Numbered from the stretch's first letter, positions 24,862 through 34,090 are shown. The stretch is DNA of 64,000 nucleotides from Gammaproteobacteria bacterium (GCA_004172865.1 SEBV01000020.1:41006-105005); one strand, 5' to 3'. Translations and numbers: made by a program. Notes: generated by a model from the letters alone, not told the origin.

Positions 24862-25620
24862 TTATTTCGCATTCATAACACTCACACCTAAACTCTCAAA
24901 CGATTTCAAAATACTCTCATCCACACTAGCCTCGGTAACCAATGTACTTACATCACTAGTCGGGCCAATCACATAACGCGATGCAGCATTAATTTTATCG
25001 GCAGAAGCCATCACGATTGTTTCAGCGGCTGCAGCGCAGAGGGCGCGTTTTATATGAGCTTCTTCCAAATCGCCAGTACTTAAACCTAGCTCAGCGTGAA
25101 TGCCAGTTACGCCCATGAAATAGATATCGGCGCGTATGTGGCTGATGGCCTCCATGGCGGCGGCGCCGATATTCACCATGGAATGCTTGAATAATTTTCC
25201 GCCGAGCATGATGACGTCAATGTTGCGATGATCGATCAATGCCACTGCGATGGTTGGGCTGTGTGTGACTACGGTTAATTCGAAATCCAGTGGTAAATGT
25301 TTTACCAATTCTTGCGTAGTGGTACCGCCGTCTAGAATGATGATTTGTTTGGGTTGAATCAAGGTGGCTGCAGCTTTGGCAATTGCTGTTTTTGCATCTG
25401 TCGCTAAAAGTTTTCGGCCTGCCAAATCTACAACCGATGGTGATGCTGGCAGCGCGCCACCGTGTACGCGTTGCAATAATCCCTGTTCGGCAAGTTCGCG
25501 TAAGTCGCGTCGAATAGTGTCTTCGGACAGTCCAAATTGTTGGCTCATGGTTTTTGCGATGACTTGGCCGTCGCGTTTTAGAGTATCCAAAATCAGTTGT
25601 TTGCGATGTGTTGTTAGCAT
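24862..25620 (-). CDS. DeoR/GlpR-family transcriptional regulator
   Basis: A 252-residue regulator: N-terminal winged helix (residues 1-58) with the DeoR signature SQQFGLSEDTIRRDLRELAEQGLLQRVHGGA, then a DeoRC sensor domain with ILDGGTTTQELV, VTHSPTIA, VIMLGGKL and GVTGIHAELGLST, which bind a phosphorylated sugar. The ATG at 25620 with AAGAG upstream is preferred to an earlier frame start. It is divergent from nudK and close to the mannan locus, so a mannose- or fructose-phosphate ligand is plausible. Three TGCAYGATA repeats in the gap are candidate operators for autoregulation and nudK control. Confidence 0.9.
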   Translation of the reverse strand: MLTTHRKQLILDTLKRDGQVIAKTMSQQFGLSEDTIRRDLRELAEQGLLQRVHGGALPASPSVVDLAGRKLLATDAKTAIAKAAATLIQPKQIIILDGGTTTQELVKHLPLDFELTVVTHSPTIAVALIDHRNIDVIMLGGKLFKHSMVNIGAAAMEAISHIRADIYFMGVTGIHAELGLSTGDLEEAHIKRALCAAAAETIVMASADKINAASRYVIGPTSDVSTLVTEASVDESILKSFESLGVSVMNAK

Positions 25621-25645
25621 TTGGTGCTCTTGAGATGAATTTGTT

Positions 25646-25684
25646 TGCACGATAATTCTTGACTGTGCATGATATTGCACGATA
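25646..25684. promoter_or_regulatory. Three TGCAYGATA direct repeats, candidate DeoR operator
   Basis: TGCACGATA (25646-25654), TGCATGATA (25666-25674) and TGCACGATA (25676-25684) lie on the same strand, spaced 20 and 10 bases, which places them on one face of the helix. They overlap a possible -35 (TTGACT at 25659-25664). Position between the divergent regulator and nudK suits a repressor site. Confidence 0.6.
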
Positions 25685-25748
25685 GGCTAATTTACAAGCT
25701 ACACAGAGGTTCTGTGTGATGACTATTTTGCCATTCGGGAATATTGCT

Positions 25749-26342
25749 ATGAGTGTTTCAAATCGGGTTCGTGTGCAATCGATTGAAGTCCTGTCGGATG
25801 ATTGGTATCTGCTAAAAAAAACGACTTTCGATTTTTTGCGTAATGACGGGAGCTGGCAGCGCCAAAGCCGTGAGACTTATGACCGCGGTAATGGCGCGAC
25901 GATTTTGTTGTACAACCTTGCGCAGCACACCGTGATTTTGGTTCGTCAGTTTCGTTTCCCTGCGTTTGTAAACGGTTGGGACGATTTGCTCATTGAGGCT
26001 CCTGCAGGTTTGCTGGATGAAGCCAGCCCGGAAGATCGCATTAAACTGGAAGTGGAAGAGGAGACGGGTTATCGCGTTTCGCAAGTGCGAAAAATTTTTG
26101 ATGCTTACATGAGTCCTGGTTCTGTTACCGAAAAATTATATTTTTTTGTAGCTGAATACGATGCTAATTCAAAAGTGAGTGATGGTGGTGGAATGGAGAA
26201 TGAAGGCGAAGATATTGATGTATTGGAAATAGGTATCGATGAATCACTGGCAATGATTAATTCTGGTGAAATCGTGGACGGTAAAACGATTATGCTTTTG
26301 CAGTATGCGGCCTTGAATATTTTTCTAAATAAAAAAGATTAA
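25749..26342 (+). CDS. nudK: GDP-mannose pyrophosphatase NudK-type Nudix hydrolase
   Basis: A 197-residue Nudix enzyme similar in length and motif order to E. coli NudK, which hydrolyses GDP-mannose to GMP and mannose-1-phosphate. Seen: RETYDRGNGATILLYN, VRQFRFPAFVNG, PAGLLD, a Nudix box at about 87-108 ending EVEEETGY, then YMSPGSVTEKLYFFVAEY and EDIDVLEI. The ATG at 25749 (GGGAA upstream) gives the family length; an in-frame ATG at 25719 with AGAGGT upstream is a real alternative. Its proximity to the mannan locus, whose phosphorylase yields mannose-1-phosphate, makes a link to mannose metabolism reasonable. Confidence 0.85.
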   Translation: MSVSNRVRVQSIEVLSDDWYLLKKTTFDFLRNDGSWQRQSRETYDRGNGATILLYNLAQHTVILVRQFRFPAFVNGWDDLLIEAPAGLLDEASPEDRIKLEVEEETGYRVSQVRKIFDAYMSPGSVTEKLYFFVAEYDANSKVSDGGGMENEGEDIDVLEIGIDESLAMINSGEIVDGKTIMLLQYAALNIFLNKKD

Positions 26343-26378
26343 TCCTTTTTCGCGATATGCATATTTAGCAGGGAATAC

Positions 26379-26471
26379 CTCGTTCCCAAGCTCTAGCTTG
26401 GTAACGCATATTCTTTGAGATTTGGTATGCACTCCCAAGCGGGAGCTTGGGGCGCCCGGCTAGGGAACGAG
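26379..26471. repeat. 93-base palindromic repeat element (MITE/REP-like)
   Basis: CTCGTTCCC at the left end and GGGAACGAG at the right end are exact inverted repeats. Inside are the palindromes CCAAGCTCTAGCTTGG (26386-26401) and a CCCAAGCGGGAGCTTGGG-like hairpin. Such AAGCT/AACGAG palindromic units occur dispersed in many bacterial genomes. It lies in the 3' flank of nudK, before the shared terminator. No transposase is present. Confidence 0.65.
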
Positions 26472-26500
26472 AGAACCTACGAAGTGATTTTCTCTCAAAT

Positions 26501-26527
26501 AAAAAGCCCGCACATGGCGGGCTTTTT
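26501..26527. terminator. Bidirectional terminator, nudK versus GH27
   Basis: An 11-bp perfect stem (AAAAAGCCCGC with GCGGGCTTTTT) around ACATG sits between two convergent genes, with A and T runs that serve both strands. Confidence 0.88.
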
Positions 26528-26540
26528 ATTTCTATAAAAA

Positions 26541-27773
26541 CTATTTCTTCGGTGTTAAACGCAACACCACAACGTCATGTGCGGGAATTGTTAAATTCAA
26601 TTTGGATTTGGTATCGCCAATTGCGCCAGTCCATGCGTTTTTGAAGCTGAAAAATTCCTTAGTGAAATCGATTTGGTGTTTGCTGATGTCATCTTTCATT
26701 TCGTTGAACGCCCAATCGTGCACGTAAGTTTTTTCGTAGTCAGCGCGATTCAAAAACAATACAGCGTAATCGCCTTTATCCAATGGTTTGATAAAAATTT
26801 CCACATCGCCGTCGTCAATCCATTTCAGTGCTTGAATACCTAACACATCTTGGTTAATCGCTAATATTTCTTTGTTCGTTAAAATTTTGCGCGTGGTGTC
26901 TGACATTTTGCGTAAATCGTTGCCCGCAATTAATGGCGATGCGAGTATTGCCCATAATGAAAAATGTGAGCGATCTTCCGCTTCAGTCATGCCGTTGCCC
27001 ACTTCCATCATGTCCATGTCGTTCCAGTGGCCGGGGCCAGCGTATTTGCGCAAGCCTTCTTGTTTATCGAGAATGCGCAATACGCCCCATGATGACCATG
27101 AGCCGTGGCTGTGTTCGCAATTCCAGCAGGGATCTATGTCGCCAGTAGTGCGCCATGAATGGCCGATATCGGTGGCCCACTCCCAAGGTTTGTTATCGCC
27201 CCATTCGCAAATACTGAATAACATTGGGCGGCCTGCGCTTCTAATTGCGTCGCGCATGGTGGTGTAGGCGGCTTTGGGATTTATATCTTTGGTATCACAC
27301 CAATCGTATTTTACGTAATCAATTCCCCAGCTTGCGTAGCTGATGGCATCTTGATATTCGTGACCGCGACTACCGGGGCGGAATGCGCAGGTCTTGCCAC
27401 CGGCATCGGAATAAATTCCGATTTTTAAGCCTTTGGAGTGCACATAATCAGCAACTGCTTTTATGCCCGATGGAAAATGTTTTTTATCGGCCTGGATAAA
27501 ACCTTTCGCATCGCGTTCGCCATGCCAGCAGTCATCGATATTGATGTATTCATAACCCGCGTCTTTCATGCCGTTGGCGACCATAACGTCGGCCATTTCT
27601 TTAATCATGTGCTCGTCAATTTCACAGCCAAACGTATTCCAACTATTCCAACCCAATTGCGGTGTTTTACCGACTTGATCGAATTTTTGTGCAAATGCAG
27701 CTTGACCAAAAGACAGGGTAAAAATAGTTAAGCAGGCGATAAATAGCCGCCCAAATTTCTGGTGAAGTGTCAT
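26541..27773 (-). CDS. aga27A: GH27 alpha-galactosidase
   Basis: A 410-residue secreted enzyme that removes alpha-1,6-galactose from galactomannan. The signal peptide ends near QAAFA|QK. GH27 signatures are PQLGWNSWNTFGC at 38-50, INIDDCWHG, KIGIYSDAGGKTCA and VKYDWCD with nucleophile Asp157; the acid/base is Asp212 in RTTGDID. A C-terminal beta-sandwich follows (about 305-410). GAGGAAA upstream supports the start. It is the last gene of the mannan degradation series, after the GH5 mannanase and a terminator-like hairpin. The order phosphorylase - epimerase - mannanase - galactosidase is, as I recall, that of the Cellvibrio mannan operon. Confidence 0.95.
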   Translation of the reverse strand: MTLHQKFGRLFIACLTIFTLSFGQAAFAQKFDQVGKTPQLGWNSWNTFGCEIDEHMIKEMADVMVANGMKDAGYEYINIDDCWHGERDAKGFIQADKKHFPSGIKAVADYVHSKGLKIGIYSDAGGKTCAFRPGSRGHEYQDAISYASWGIDYVKYDWCDTKDINPKAAYTTMRDAIRSAGRPMLFSICEWGDNKPWEWATDIGHSWRTTGDIDPCWNCEHSHGSWSSWGVLRILDKQEGLRKYAGPGHWNDMDMMEVGNGMTEAEDRSHFSLWAILASPLIAGNDLRKMSDTTRKILTNKEILAINQDVLGIQALKWIDDGDVEIFIKPLDKGDYAVLFLNRADYEKTYVHDWAFNEMKDDISKHQIDFTKEFFSFKNAWTGAIGDTKSKLNLTIPAHDVVVLRLTPKK

Positions 27774-27851
27774 TATTATTTCCTCGATTTGATTTAAAAA
27801 CTAAAAATAAAATTATGAATATTACTAATCATATAATTTGATTTGATTGAA

Positions 27852-27881
27852 AAAAAACTGCAATGAAAATTGCAGTTTTTT
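27852..27881. terminator. Terminator between GH5 mannanase and GH27
   Basis: A 13-bp stem (AAAAAACTGCAAT with ATTGCAGTTTTTT) with a GAAA loop lies 16 bases after the mannanase stop. GH27 would be read by leakage or from a separate promoter. Confidence 0.8.
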
Positions 27882-27896
27882 ACGCGAGCGTGAAAA

Positions 27897-29237
27897 TTAT
27901 TTTTCTAACGCGTGCATTTTATCGGCATATTCTTTAATGATTAAAATCGTGCTGATATCCGAATCAAACACACCATACATACCTTGCTGTTCTTGCGGTG
28001 GGTCGCCCATAAAATCGTCGCCTGTTTGCCACCAATAATTTTCGCGGCTAGTGCGACCGGAACCATTCCACGCCCAGAAGTTATAACCTGATATTGCATC
28101 GCCAGCTTTTACGCGTTGGTACAAAGTGTCGAACACAATGCGATAAAATTTATCGCGATAATGCGTGGTGGACTTAACATCGTAAGCGCCCATATCGCGA
28201 TCCAAACCAAATTCTTCCAACACGATTGGTTTATTTAATTTTTTAGCGATGTCGATGTGAACATTTAAATAAGCTGTACCTTTTGCTAAACCAGCATCCC
28301 AGGTTTCTTCAGGTTTTTTCTGATCGAACCAACTCCAGTTCCTTATCCACATGTGGTAAGTTAAATAATTAATATAGGGTGACGCGTGTGCATCGGTATA
28401 AAGTTTTTCGTCGTTATTGGAACCCATTAAGCCTTCACTGCCAGTGCTTACCATATGGTTTGCATCAAGCTCGTGAATATATTTTGCGGTGTCATTTACC
28501 CATTTAACGTAGATAGCTTTTTCTTTGTCATTGGTTTTTGAATTACCTGCGCGCGGTTCATTGGCTAATTGCCAGGACAAAATTGTTGGATCATTAATAT
28601 AAGATTTTCCCGTTACCGTATTTACGCGAGTAACAATTTTCTTAATGGTTTTACGCCATTCAGTTTGCGCTTTTTTACTTTGGTAGAAGCTGGCAGATTT
28701 CGCCATAAAGCCTTCCCAATCGTTAGTGACATTGGGGTCTTGTACGGGCTTGCCGTCAATCCAGCCCATGTATTGCGTCATGCCGCCAGACCATTGCCAA
28801 AAATTATTGAGATAAATAACCACGCTCATATCGCGCTTGGCCATTTCTGCAACTAGATAATCGAGGCCTGCTAAGAGTTCTTCATCGTATTGATCAAAGC
28901 CATTCGTTGTCGCCGGGTGAACCGCGCTATTTAATTCACTTTTTTCTGAAACAGCGAGTACACGTAAATTATTAATGCCGATAGCTTTCAGGTTATCCAA
29001 TTCTTTTGCCAAGCGTGCACGGTCGCCCACTTTGCTAGCAGAACCTAAGTAACCGCCGTACCACATGTTTGAGCCAACGACGTAGTAAGTTTTTCCTTTA
29101 AGAGAAAAGTGAGTACCATTTGTGGTAATAAAATCAGCTTTATTAACGGCCTCTGCTTTTGGTTTATCTGCAGCAAAACTGAAGCTTGCAACACCCAATA
29201 TCAAAGCGGCTGAACACAAACGAATAAATTTTTTCAT
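27897..29237 (-). CDS. GH5 (GH5_7-like) beta-mannanase/mannosidase
   Basis: A 446-residue exported GH5 enzyme acting on beta-1,4-mannan or manno-oligosaccharides. The signal peptide ends near FSFA|ADK. The barrel begins FSLKGKTYYVVGSNMWYGGY; the acid/base is Glu227 in QLANEPRAG and the nucleophile Glu342 in VLEEFGLDRD, with HMW before it. This fits GH5_7 and most resembles the Man5D enzyme of the Cellvibrio mannan operon, which releases mannobiose or mannose from short chains; that resemblance is from memory. It follows the epimerase gene by 146 bases on the same strand. No carbohydrate-binding module is present, in keeping with a periplasmic or surface oligosaccharide enzyme. Confidence 0.92.
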   Translation of the reverse strand: MKKFIRLCSAALILGVASFSFAADKPKAEAVNKADFITTNGTHFSLKGKTYYVVGSNMWYGGYLGSASKVGDRARLAKELDNLKAIGINNLRVLAVSEKSELNSAVHPATTNGFDQYDEELLAGLDYLVAEMAKRDMSVVIYLNNFWQWSGGMTQYMGWIDGKPVQDPNVTNDWEGFMAKSASFYQSKKAQTEWRKTIKKIVTRVNTVTGKSYINDPTILSWQLANEPRAGNSKTNDKEKAIYVKWVNDTAKYIHELDANHMVSTGSEGLMGSNNDEKLYTDAHASPYINYLTYHMWIRNWSWFDQKKPEETWDAGLAKGTAYLNVHIDIAKKLNKPIVLEEFGLDRDMGAYDVKSTTHYRDKFYRIVFDTLYQRVKAGDAISGYNFWAWNGSGRTSRENYWWQTGDDFMGDPPQEQQGMYGVFDSDISTILIIKEYADKMHALEK

Positions 29238-29383
29238 AGGTTCTCCTCGTGCAAATAGTTATGTAATTTTTAATGAATTATTTTTAATAATCTTTTTGTT
29301 GTGCATCTTCCATGACTAATAAAAGATCACGATCAGGTTTTTGTCTAGCCCAGATACTGGCGTCGTAAATTTTAATTCAGGGA

Positions 29384-30619
29384 TTAGTGCTTATTCGTTA
29401 AATAGCGCGTTGCTTCCATCATGGCACGGCCATTATGGTATGGGCATTTCCAGAAGCCCACTTTGTAATAAGGTTCGGCTGGCGATATATTCAAACTCGC
29501 TAGCCATAACCATTCGCCATTTTTTTTATCAATTTGATAATTTTTAATAAATTTCCAAATATTCTCAGCAGCAATTAAATATTTGGAATCATTGGATTCG
29601 CGGTAAGCAAAAAGAAAGCCTACTAATGATTCTGCTTGCACCCACCAAACGATATCGGGCGTTTGTGTTTTTGTTGCAAAATCGTAAGCATCTATCACTT
29701 GGCCGTGCACACCAACGCCTTCAGCTAAAGTCACTTCAGTAATTTTTACCAGCGTTGGCATTAATGCTTTGGTGTAATTTTCATCGCCTAAAGATTCAAG
29801 TGCTTTTGCAATTAACCAGCTTGCTTCTATATCGTGACCGTAAGTATAGCCTGGCGAAAAGTCTTTCCAGTCGGTGTCCATAAACATACGTAGATGAAAG
29901 CTTTGCTTGTCGATCATGTATTTATCAAACAACTCAATGCTGTAGCGTAAGGCATTACGAATTTCATCGGTGGCATGAATTTGATTGAGCGTGGTATAAG
30001 CTTCCAATATATGCAAATGGGTATTTTGTGATTTGGGAAAATTTAAATCTTTTTCACTCAAACGCAAATCATCTATATGGCCCCAGGTTTGCGTAAAAGC
30101 TTCGAGATAACCCTCACGCTCGCGATCAACTGTTTTTGATTCGATCAACTCAAAACAATCCAACGCATGAGCGAGGGCTTGCTTATCTTGCGTCAACTTG
30201 TAATAGGCCGTGAGCGCATAAATCGTAAATGCTTGTGCATAAACCTGTTTCTTGGTGTTGATGGGGTTGCCTTGTGCATCCAACTCCCAATAAACACCGC
30301 CATAAGTTTTATCGAAAAAGAAATTAACGATGTACTCATAAGCACGCAGTGCCGCTTTCAAATATTCAGCGCGTTTTTGTTCGGGTAAATTATTTTCTGG
30401 TGATGCAGCTTCACTAAAAAACCACAGAATGCGCGAGTTTAAAATAATGCCTTTGCTGGCATTTTTGGTCGGTATATTGTCAGCACTTATTTCGCCATAA
30501 AAACCGCCGAACTCATTATCGATGGTATGAGTTAACCACCAATCGGCGATGGCAATTAATTCATTGTGAAACTCTGCAGGTAATTCTGACAAGTGACCTG
30601 GCAAACTTGCGGCATTCAT
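29384..30619 (-). CDS. Mannobiose/cellobiose 2-epimerase (AGE superfamily)
   Basis: A 411-residue (alpha/alpha)6-barrel protein without signal peptide. Conserved AGE features are ILNSRILWFFSEA, the KTYGGVYWELD segment, the catalytic-histidine motifs NTHLHILEAY and YGHDIEASWLI, WWVQAESLVG, and the terminal KCPYHNGRAMME. This is the cellobiose 2-epimerase group. Beside a GH130 phosphorylase it is expected to convert beta-1,4-mannobiose to mannosyl-glucose in the cytoplasm. It begins 5 bases after the GH130 stop, so the pair is one transcriptional unit. In Cellvibrio the equivalent gene is called epiA as I recall. Confidence 0.92.
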   Translation of the reverse strand: MNAASLPGHLSELPAEFHNELIAIADWWLTHTIDNEFGGFYGEISADNIPTKNASKGIILNSRILWFFSEAASPENNLPEQKRAEYLKAALRAYEYIVNFFFDKTYGGVYWELDAQGNPINTKKQVYAQAFTIYALTAYYKLTQDKQALAHALDCFELIESKTVDREREGYLEAFTQTWGHIDDLRLSEKDLNFPKSQNTHLHILEAYTTLNQIHATDEIRNALRYSIELFDKYMIDKQSFHLRMFMDTDWKDFSPGYTYGHDIEASWLIAKALESLGDENYTKALMPTLVKITEVTLAEGVGVHGQVIDAYDFATKTQTPDIVWWVQAESLVGFLFAYRESNDSKYLIAAENIWKFIKNYQIDKKNGEWLWLASLNISPAEPYYKVGFWKCPYHNGRAMMEATRYLTNKH

Positions 30620-30624
30620 TATGA

Positions 30625-31806
30625 TTACACCAAATCCTTTAATATTTTTAAATTCGCGCTGATTAATTCATTGCGCACTTCAACCGATGCTGCAGAACGT
30701 AAACCATCTTCTGGTGTGTTTTTGCAGTAATCAATTAATTTTTCAACGGTGGATGTTGCAACATGCATGCGCGTGTCCGATGAAGCGTAATAAATAAACA
30801 CGTCATTATTCTCATTCACAATCCAACCATTTGAAAATGCAACGTTGGAAACATCGCCGACACGTTCACTGCCATGGGGCGCAATAAAATGTCCGGCGGG
30901 GCTGTGCGATACAACCCATGGGCGCTCCAATTCTGTTAAAAACATATATAAGGTGTAACGTAAACCGGCAGCAGTATTGCGAACACCGTGCGCTAAATTC
31001 AGCCAGCCTTCTGCAGTTTTAATTGGCGCTGGGCCTTGACCATTTTTAACTTCTTTAATGGTGTGATAAGCCTTGCCGTCAACAATCACTTCTGACTTCA
31101 CTTCAGCGCGCGTCATATCCTCAACTAAACCCCAGCCAATTCCGCCGCCGCCGCCAACACTAATAAAACCGTCTTGCGGGCGTGTGAACAAACCGTATTT
31201 GCCGTCGATAAATTCCGGGTGCAAGACTACGTTGCGTTGTTGACCTGAGTAAGTAATTAAATCCGGCAAACGTTCCCACACAATTAAATCTTTAGTGCGA
31301 GCAATTCCGCATTGTGCTTCTGCGGCAGACGTATCTTCAGGGCGCGTTAAATCTTTGCGCTCGGTGCAAAATAATCCGTAAATCCAACCGTCGGCGTGAG
31401 CGGTTAAACGCATGTCGTAAACGTTGGTGTCGGGGCGATCAGTTTCTGGCAAGGTGATTGGATAATCCCAAAAACGGAAGTTATCGATACCATTTGGGCT
31501 TTCAGCAATTGCAAAAAAAGATTTGCGATCTACACCTTCAACCCGCACGGCTAATAAATATTTTCCATTCCAATAAAGCGCGCCGGAATTAAATGCGGCG
31601 TTCACGCCCTGGCGCTCTAATAAAAAAGGATTGGTCGCTTCATTTAAATCGTAACGCCAAAATATGGGAGCGTGTTCGGCAGTGAGAATAGGATTTTCGT
31701 AAGTGGTGTAAACGCCGTTACCTTGCGACTTGGGCGAATTTTTTTTCGTCACCAATTGTTCGTGCTGCGCGATTAAATTTTTTACCGATTGCTTAAATTG
31801 CGTCAT
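30625..31806 (-). CDS. GH130_1 4-O-beta-D-mannosyl-D-glucose phosphorylase
   Basis: A 393-residue cytoplasmic phosphorylase that splits mannosyl-beta-1,4-glucose with phosphate into mannose-1-phosphate and glucose. Seen: NPILTAEHAPIFWRYD, FNSGALYWNGKYLL, and DTNVYDMRLT, where Asp131 matches the proton donor of characterised GH130_1 enzymes, followed by LHPEFIDGKYGLFTRPQDGF and SVGGGGGIGWG. AGGT lies upstream of the start. It is first in the operon behind a palindromic operator at 31941-31952. With the epimerase it forms the phosphorolytic mannobiose pathway, which saves one ATP per disaccharide. Confidence 0.94.
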   Translation of the reverse strand: MTQFKQSVKNLIAQHEQLVTKKNSPKSQGNGVYTTYENPILTAEHAPIFWRYDLNEATNPFLLERQGVNAAFNSGALYWNGKYLLAVRVEGVDRKSFFAIAESPNGIDNFRFWDYPITLPETDRPDTNVYDMRLTAHADGWIYGLFCTERKDLTRPEDTSAAEAQCGIARTKDLIVWERLPDLITYSGQQRNVVLHPEFIDGKYGLFTRPQDGFISVGGGGGIGWGLVEDMTRAEVKSEVIVDGKAYHTIKEVKNGQGPAPIKTAEGWLNLAHGVRNTAAGLRYTLYMFLTELERPWVVSHSPAGHFIAPHGSERVGDVSNVAFSNGWIVNENNDVFIYYASSDTRMHVATSTVEKLIDYCKNTPEDGLRSAASVEVRNELISANLKILKDLV

Positions 31807-31939
31807 TTTTCGTTACCTGAAATTCAATATGAAAACCTGTTAAAAAACGTTTTCATTTTTACGAAATGCTGCGAGCTGATTATCTGCTCACTGTTTAGTT
31901 TCACAATATGCAATCGCAATACCCGAAAACAATTTGACG

Positions 31940-31954
31940 CGTAATCGATTACAT
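31940..31954. promoter_or_regulatory. LacI-family operator upstream of GH130 operon
   Basis: GTAATCGATTAC (31941-31952) is a perfect 12-bp palindrome 135 bases upstream of the GH130 start. It matches the TGTAAYCGRTTACA sites before the symporter/lacI pair, the isomerase and the mannan TBDR. Confidence 0.75.
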
Positions 31955-31970
31955 ATCGGCTGAAAAATTT

Positions 31971-32003
31971 CTCTGTGTGTAATATTTTTAATTACACACA
32001 GAG
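31971..32003. terminator. Hairpin terminator after the sodium symporter
   Basis: A 13-bp perfect stem (CTCTGTGTGTAAT with ATTACACACAGAG) with a 7-base AT loop lies just past the symporter stop and before the GH130 operator. On the minus strand it is followed by AAATTTTTC, so the T-run is offset. Confidence 0.65.
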
Positions 32004-32021
32004 ATGATTATCAAAATACCC

Positions 32022-33944
32022 TTAGGATTTTTTTAACAGGTGCTCATCCGTCGTTCCCACTAACAATTCTGGTGGCAAATCGGTGGGATAATCCTGCAAA
32101 TGCACGTACCAGTTTTTCCATAAAAACAGCGTACAAAGTGCCGCTACGCCCATGCATGCGGCAAACTCGGCGGTGTAATGGATCACCAGGAAAATCGGCG
32201 CGGCTACCAGGCTGGTTTGCCACACAATTCCGACGACCACGTTGACCATATCGCGCACAAAATTGGGGTTGTTTTGCAAATTGGGATATTCCTGTTTGCA
32301 AGCATCATATACCGGTGCCCAGAAGCCCCAAGGCCGTACTTTCAAATAGAATTTTTTCAGGATCGCCATATCAGTCGCCGGTGTTAACAGCGATGTCACC
32401 ACACACGTCGCCAGACAGAACACGAACAGCCATGGGAATGCGTAAATAAATTTAACTTCTTCCAGCTGTAAGCCAAATATGCTGAGCGCGTGCGCCACAG
32501 CGGTATTTGCATCTGGAACGGCCAGCGATACTGCAACCACAATGCCCAACGCCATACCCCAGAAATATCCGTAAGCATTAAAACGCCACCAGTACCATTT
32601 CAGCACGTTGGATGCGGTGTAGCCGCCGTAAAGTCCGCTCACAATCCACTGAATCACCGTGTTTACACTCGGAATAAAGAAGCCAAGCGCAACACCGATC
32701 ACGATAAACACCAGCGACACCACGTAACTCAAGTGAACATAGCGCTTGGGGTGAGCGTTAGGGTTTATGTAGCGCTTGTAGATATCGTTGACAACATAAG
32801 CCGGCGCTGCGTTCACAGTAGCCGCAAAGTTGGACATAAAGGCCGCGAGCAAACCGGCAATCAACAGACCGAGTAAGCCGCTGGGAATATAGTTTTTCAA
32901 TACGAAGGGAAGGATTTGTTCGAAATCTACATTCGGGCCCATCGCACGCAAATCATTCATAAAAAACGCCAGTGCCAACACGGTTAAACCGGCAATCAAC
33001 ATATAGCGTGGAAACATGAGTACAACGGTCACAAATCCGCTCATTTTGGCGGCGTCACGTGGCGATTGGGTGGAGAGCACGCGTTGCATATCGTAATTTG
33101 GCGCGGGGCCTGCGAGGCTCAACAGCAGACCTTTGAACAACATCAACATAAAGAAGATGCCGAATAGTGAATAGCCATCCGCCGCGATTTTGGTGTTGGC
33201 GGCGTCTAGGCGACCAGACCAATCTACATTGAGATTCCAGTGCACGGCAATGCTGTCCCAACCGCTCGGCACCATGGCGGCGATCATTTCCGGCGATACG
33301 CTGTGCATCGCAATAATGCCTACGCCAACGCTGGCGATAGTCGTCACAATAAATTGGAATACTTCGGTGAATACCACCGAAAACATACCGCCTTTGATGA
33401 TGTACAAGGTGGTAATCGCAGTCATGCCCAAGCCGTAATAAACGTCGTTCATGTGCGGATCTTCAGAAAGCTTCCACGGGAAGAACACTGAAGAGAACTT
33501 ACCAATCCCGATAAAACCGTAAGCCAGAAAGCCGATAACGCCAACCAGCGCGAAGGCCACCACAATAATGTTGGAAAGCCGTGCACCGCGGTCATCGCCA
33601 AAGCGGAAGATAATCCATTCGGCACCCGTCATTACACCGGAGCGACGCAACCAGGTGGCGAGGAAAATCATCAGAAAAATCTGGTTAAACGTAGGCCACA
33701 ACCAAGGAATGTAAACACTCGACAGACCGTACACGAACAACAAATACACCAGCCACATAGTGCCGGAAATATCGAACATACCCGACGCATTGGAAAGGCC
33801 CAGCATGTACCACTTAAGTTTGTTGCCGCCTAGGAAATAGCTATTAATGTCTTTTGACGCGCGCGCAGATACCCAGAAACCAACACATACGGTAGAAAGG
33901 ATGAATGCAATAATGATGATAATGTCGAGCAAAGGGAGATTCAT
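32022..33944 (-). CDS. Sodium:solute symporter (SSS family), probable manno-oligosaccharide carrier
   Basis: A 640-residue inner-membrane protein with about fourteen hydrophobic segments. SSS landmarks include SYFLGGNKLKWYMLGLSNASGMFDISG near helix 1, GAEWIIFRFGD, and LLGLLIAGLLAAFMSNFAATVNAAPAYVVNDIYKRY, the region that forms the sodium site. The C-terminus carries extra helices. It is divergent from the LacI regulator, shares its operator region, and lies directly upstream of the GH130-epimerase operon; the natural reading is sodium-driven uptake of mannobiose or mannose. Substrate identity is inferred from context only. Confidence 0.88.
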   Translation of the reverse strand: MNLPLLDIIIIIAFILSTVCVGFWVSARASKDINSYFLGGNKLKWYMLGLSNASGMFDISGTMWLVYLLFVYGLSSVYIPWLWPTFNQIFLMIFLATWLRRSGVMTGAEWIIFRFGDDRGARLSNIIVVAFALVGVIGFLAYGFIGIGKFSSVFFPWKLSEDPHMNDVYYGLGMTAITTLYIIKGGMFSVVFTEVFQFIVTTIASVGVGIIAMHSVSPEMIAAMVPSGWDSIAVHWNLNVDWSGRLDAANTKIAADGYSLFGIFFMLMLFKGLLLSLAGPAPNYDMQRVLSTQSPRDAAKMSGFVTVVLMFPRYMLIAGLTVLALAFFMNDLRAMGPNVDFEQILPFVLKNYIPSGLLGLLIAGLLAAFMSNFAATVNAAPAYVVNDIYKRYINPNAHPKRYVHLSYVVSLVFIVIGVALGFFIPSVNTVIQWIVSGLYGGYTASNVLKWYWWRFNAYGYFWGMALGIVVAVSLAVPDANTAVAHALSIFGLQLEEVKFIYAFPWLFVFCLATCVVTSLLTPATDMAILKKFYLKVRPWGFWAPVYDACKQEYPNLQNNPNFVRDMVNVVVGIVWQTSLVAAPIFLVIHYTAEFAACMGVAALCTLFLWKNWYVHLQDYPTDLPPELLVGTTDEHLLKKS

Positions 33945-34076
33945 TTCAGGTTCCGCTTATTATGGTTTCCCGCTGGGGATTGTTATATTTCAGAGCTGTC
34001 CGGCGATATTATGTTCACCCAGCCCGGTTATGGTCGTTGTTACCAAATGGTATGGGATGAGCATAACTCATACAAG

Positions 34077-34090
34077 TAAATCGGTTACAT
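34077..34090. promoter_or_regulatory. Degenerate operator half-site
   Basis: ATCGGTTACA is a good right half of the TGTAAYCGRTTACA motif; the left half (GTAAA) is shifted by one base. It is 133 bases upstream of the symporter start. Confidence 0.4.
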
